Assembly: GCA_905233755.1 (NCBI GenBank)
Contig: CAJODM010000018.1
Location: 1,299 to 34,218 of the forward strand
Direction of reading: 5' to 3'
DNA length: 32,920 bases
Source of the DNA: an uncultured Ruminococcus sp.
GTDB taxonomy: Bacteria; Bacillota; Clostridia; Oscillospirales; Acutalibacteraceae
Shown: piece after piece, positions 31,140-32,920 of the stretch
Layout of the letters: every line of letters begins with the position of its first letter
Numbering within the stretch: the first letter of the stretch is position 1
Notes under the pieces: generated by a model
What the model was told of the DNA's origin: nothing
Seen by the model: only the letters and a program-made list of their open reading frames with translations
The model's database searches: none
Made by a program: the position numbers and the translations under genes

Positions 31140-31676
31140 ATGTCAAAATACACCGGTACCAAAACCGAGAAGAACCTTGAGGCGGCGTTCGCGGGCGAAT
31201 CTCAGGCGAGGAACAAGTACACCTACTTTGCCTCCAAGGCCAAGAAAGAGGGGTACGAGCAGATCGCCGCGCTGTTTCTGAAGACCGCCGATAACGAGAA
31301 GGAGCACGCCAAGATGTGGTTCAAGGAGCTCGAGGGGATCGGCTCCACCGACGAGAACCTCAGAGCGGCCGCCGACGGCGAGAACTACGAGTGGACGGAT
31401 ATGTACAAGGAGTTTGCTCAGACCGCCGAGGAAGAGGGATTTCCCGAGCTTGCCGCCAAGTTCCGGCTGGTTGGCGCCATCGAGAAGCACCACGAGGAGC
31501 GGTATCGCGCCCTGCTGAAGAACGTCGAGACAGCCCGTGTGTTCGAGAAGAGCGAGGTCAAGATCTGGGAGTGCCGCAACTGCGGCCACATCGTCATCGG
31601 AACACAGGCGCCCGATGTCTGTCCGACCTGCAACCATCCGCAGAGCTACTTTGAGCTCAGCGCCGAGAACTACTGA
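31140..31676 (+). CDS. rbr: Rubrerythrin
   Basis: 178-aa peroxide reductase. An N-terminal four-helix diiron domain carries the Glu/His ligands ([55 protein letters not shown]). A C-terminal rubredoxin-like domain has four Cys (WECRNCGHI and VCPTCNHP). AAGGAGG precedes the ATG. Located after desulfoferrodoxin, it completes an anaerobe's oxygen-defence pair. Length and motifs are standard. Confidence 0.96.
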   Translation: MSKYTGTKTEKNLEAAFAGESQARNKYTYFASKAKKEGYEQIAALFLKTADNEKEHAKMWFKELEGIGSTDENLRAAADGENYEWTDMYKEFAQTAEEEGFPELAAKFRLVGAIEKHHEERYRALLKNVETARVFEKSEVKIWECRNCGHIVIGTQAPDVCPTCNHPQSYFELSAENY

Positions 31677-31986
31677 TACGGTATCACCGCGTTTGACCCC
31701 GCGTGACCGGCTGTATCATCTAAGAGCACATCATCCGATCGTGCTCTGTCACACACAGTATAACACGTGCTTTCGCTCCTCTCTACCTGGACGGAGCGGG
31801 GCAGACATCTGATCCATTACACAAGGCCCGGCGTACATTCGCGCCGGGCCTTTTCTCGTATTTTTGGGGACTATGCCGCAATTATGATGATACGCCCCGG
31901 TGTCTTCTTCTCTTATGAGCGACGGCAGTTAGCGCTCCACAGGGCCATCACGCGGATCGCTGCGCCGTCCTCTGCGCTTCTGCCGG
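31677..31986. other. Intergenic region with terminator
   Basis: 310 bp between rubrerythrin and the convergent potassium channel gene. It contains a small AGAGCAC/GTGCTCT hairpin (about 31723-31746) without T-tract and the strong terminator at 31823-31855. Nothing else is recognisable. Confidence 0.6.
31823..31855 (+). terminator. Intrinsic terminator downstream of rubrerythrin
   Basis: AAGGCCCGGCG/CGCCGGGCCTT perfect 11-bp stem with an 8-nt loop, followed by TTCTCGTATTTTT. Confidence 0.85.
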
Positions 31987-32406
31987 TTATCGCTTGTTGA
32001 ACTTCTTCACCTTTGCCGAGAGCTCCGACAGCTCATCCTTAGATAGCTCCGGCAGCCGCTCCAGCTTCTCAAGAAAAGTCGAGATTGTCTCGGATTCCTT
32101 CGCCTTGAGATACTCTGTATAGTAAGCGACGACCACGCCGGGCACCATAGCCGCGGTCAGGACACCCGCCATCGTTATCAGGATGGTGATGATCCTGCCG
32201 AGCACGGTCACCGGGACGATATCTCCGAACCCGATGGTGGTCGATGCCACAAAGCAGAAGTAGAACCCCTCGAATATCCCGTGTACCTGTGGTTCGATCA
32301 AGCTCAGCACCGTACCTCCTATGGCCAACAGGATCAGATAAGCAAAGAATATCTTGATAGCGCCCGTGTGCTTGAGCACACCGCGAATCCTCTGTAACGG
32401 TCTCAC
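31987..32406 (-). CDS. Two-TM potassium channel
   Basis: 139-aa ion channel of the Ion_trans_2 type. A first membrane helix (IKIFFAYLILLAIGGTVLSL) is followed by a pore helix and selectivity filter TTIGFGD and by a second helix (IITILITMAGVLTAAMVPGVV). A charged cytoplasmic helix of about 45 residues follows, with no RCK domain. The GTG start at 32406 is preferred because AGGAGG sits 7 nt upstream. The in-frame ATG at 32454 lies directly beside the -10 box of the promoter and would not be in the transcript. Potassium specificity follows from the GFGD filter. Confidence 0.85.
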   Translation of the reverse strand: MRPLQRIRGVLKHTGAIKIFFAYLILLAIGGTVLSLIEPQVHGIFEGFYFCFVASTTIGFGDIVPVTVLGRIITILITMAGVLTAAMVPGVVVAYYTEYLKAKESETISTFLEKLERLPELSKDELSELSAKVKKFNKR

Positions 32407-32456
32407 ACGATCTCCTCCTATGCGGCGATTACTGCCCCAATATCGTTCATGCATGC

Positions 32457-32486
32457 ATTATACACGATACGGGTTCCGGCTGTCAA
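32457..32486 (-). promoter_or_regulatory. Sigma-A promoter of the potassium channel gene
   Basis: Minus strand TTGACA (32486-32481), 18-bp spacer, TATAAT (32462-32457): consensus in both boxes. Confidence 0.88.
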
Positions 32487-32639
32487 CATCGAAAAACTAC
32501 GGTCTACACAGGACCGCCTGCAGCCGTGTGGCACCGCTTCGTCGGTTCTTCACAAAGCCCTTTTAATCTTGCTTTTTGTCGGAATTTTTCCGATATTTTC
32601 AAGTTATATCCGAGCGGGTTCGTCGTACAATAGTAGTGC

Positions 32640-32728
32640 GGCGCGAGAGACGCGCCGAAAAACGGCATCAACGGTGTCATTGTTCCTCCTATGCCTGCGG
32701 TCGAGGTATCGCCGGTATAGGCGATACC
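32640..32728 (+). promoter_or_regulatory. Two hairpins in the SASP gene leader
   Basis: GGCGCG-AGAGA-CGCGCC (32640-32656) and the perfect GGTATCGCC-GGTATA-GGCGATACC (32705-32728, 9-bp stem, 6-nt loop). Neither has a T-tract. The second ends 34 nt before the SASP start and could stabilise the message or control its translation. Confidence 0.6.
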
Positions 32729-32762
32729 GACGCCGCAGTGCATGAAGAAAAGGAGAAGAATC

Positions 32763-32920
32763 ATGGCTAACAAGTCTAACATCGCTGTTCCCGAGGCAAG
32801 AGAAGCCCTCGAGCGCTTCAAGATGGAAGCTGCCTCTGAGGTTGGCGTCAACCTCAAGCAGGGTTACAACGGCGACCTGACCTCTCGCCAGGCCGGTTCT
32901 GTCGGCGGCCAGATGGTCAA
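32763..32920 (+). CDS. Alpha/beta-type small acid-soluble spore protein, 3' truncated by window edge
   Basis: Spore DNA-protecting protein. The visible 52 residues begin MANKSNIAVPEAREALERFK and contain the germination protease target region (EAASEVGVNL), the Gly-containing segment YNGDLTSRQAGSVGGQMV and the start of the second conserved block. AAAAGGAG lies 7 nt before the ATG. About 10 to 15 residues should lie beyond the window. Codon use is rich in C-ending codons, fitting strong expression. This gene is the clearest sign that the organism makes endospores. Confidence 0.93.
   Translation, partial: MANKSNIAVPEAREALERFKMEAASEVGVNLKQGYNGDLTSRQAGSVGGQMV

Larger units (their letters stand above)
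32407..32762. other. Divergent region between potassium channel and SASP genes
   Basis: 356 bp. It contains the channel promoter, a TCGGAA-TTT-TTCCGA inverted repeat (32579-32593), a TACAAT box (32626-32631) without a clear -35 partner, and two hairpins in the SASP leader. No coding sequence is supported here. Confidence 0.6.

Noticed and set aside
1..32920. CRISPR arrays, tRNA or rRNA genes.
   Set aside because: No regularly spaced repeats, and no cloverleaf or rRNA-like sequence was recognised by reading. A tRNA scan was not possible.

Overview
The window is a high-GC chromosomal segment of an anaerobic, spore-forming member of the Firmicutes, most likely a gut-type clostridium near the Ruminococcaceae/Oscillospiraceae. 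The evidence is an alpha/beta-type SASP gene, spmA/spmB, a SpoVAF-like GerA-family protein, an AbrB-type regulator, and a desulfoferrodoxin plus rubrerythrin pair. The family-level placement is inference. I see no rRNA, tRNA or CRISPR array.

Layout. (1) 1-4573: the right end of an integrative conjugative element: a truncated relaxase, a ParB-like protein, a SHOCT-like small protein and a large serine recombinase. (2) 4583-12911: a promoter, a Phe/Tyr-rich leader peptide, an attenuator-type terminator and then an eight-gene aromatic operon (pheA-aroB-aroC-aroE/aroK fusion-aroQ-aroA-tyrA-DAHP synthase). It encodes the whole route from PEP and erythrose-4-phosphate to prephenate and its two exits. 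(3) 13014-14667: a CHAP-type lysin without a signal peptide and a small sortase-type surface protein. (4) 14784-25942, minus strand: a tightly packed 17-gene operon of phage structural genes in the order of PBSX-type contractile-tailed elements (terS, terL, portal, protease, decoration, capsid, connectors, hub, baseplate, fibre). No separate genes for tail sheath, tail tube or tape measure are present, and no integrase, repressor or replication genes. (5) 26023-28507: SpoVAF-like protein converging on spmA-spmB. (6) 28554-29441: AbrB-type regulator and dCMP deaminase. (7) 29500-31855: aldo/keto reductase, desulfoferrodoxin and rubrerythrin. (8) 31987-32920: a two-TM potassium channel and, running off the edge, a SASP gene.

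The two most interesting items are a candidate domesticated, tail-reduced phage particle operon, and a Phe/Tyr leader-peptide attenuator controlling a complete shikimate operon in a Gram-positive lineage. An identical 20-bp hairpin core lies on both sides of the lysin/surface-protein/phage segment in opposite orientation, and in each case it forms an intrinsic terminator. The copy at 25.9 kb sits in the leader of the phage operon itself.
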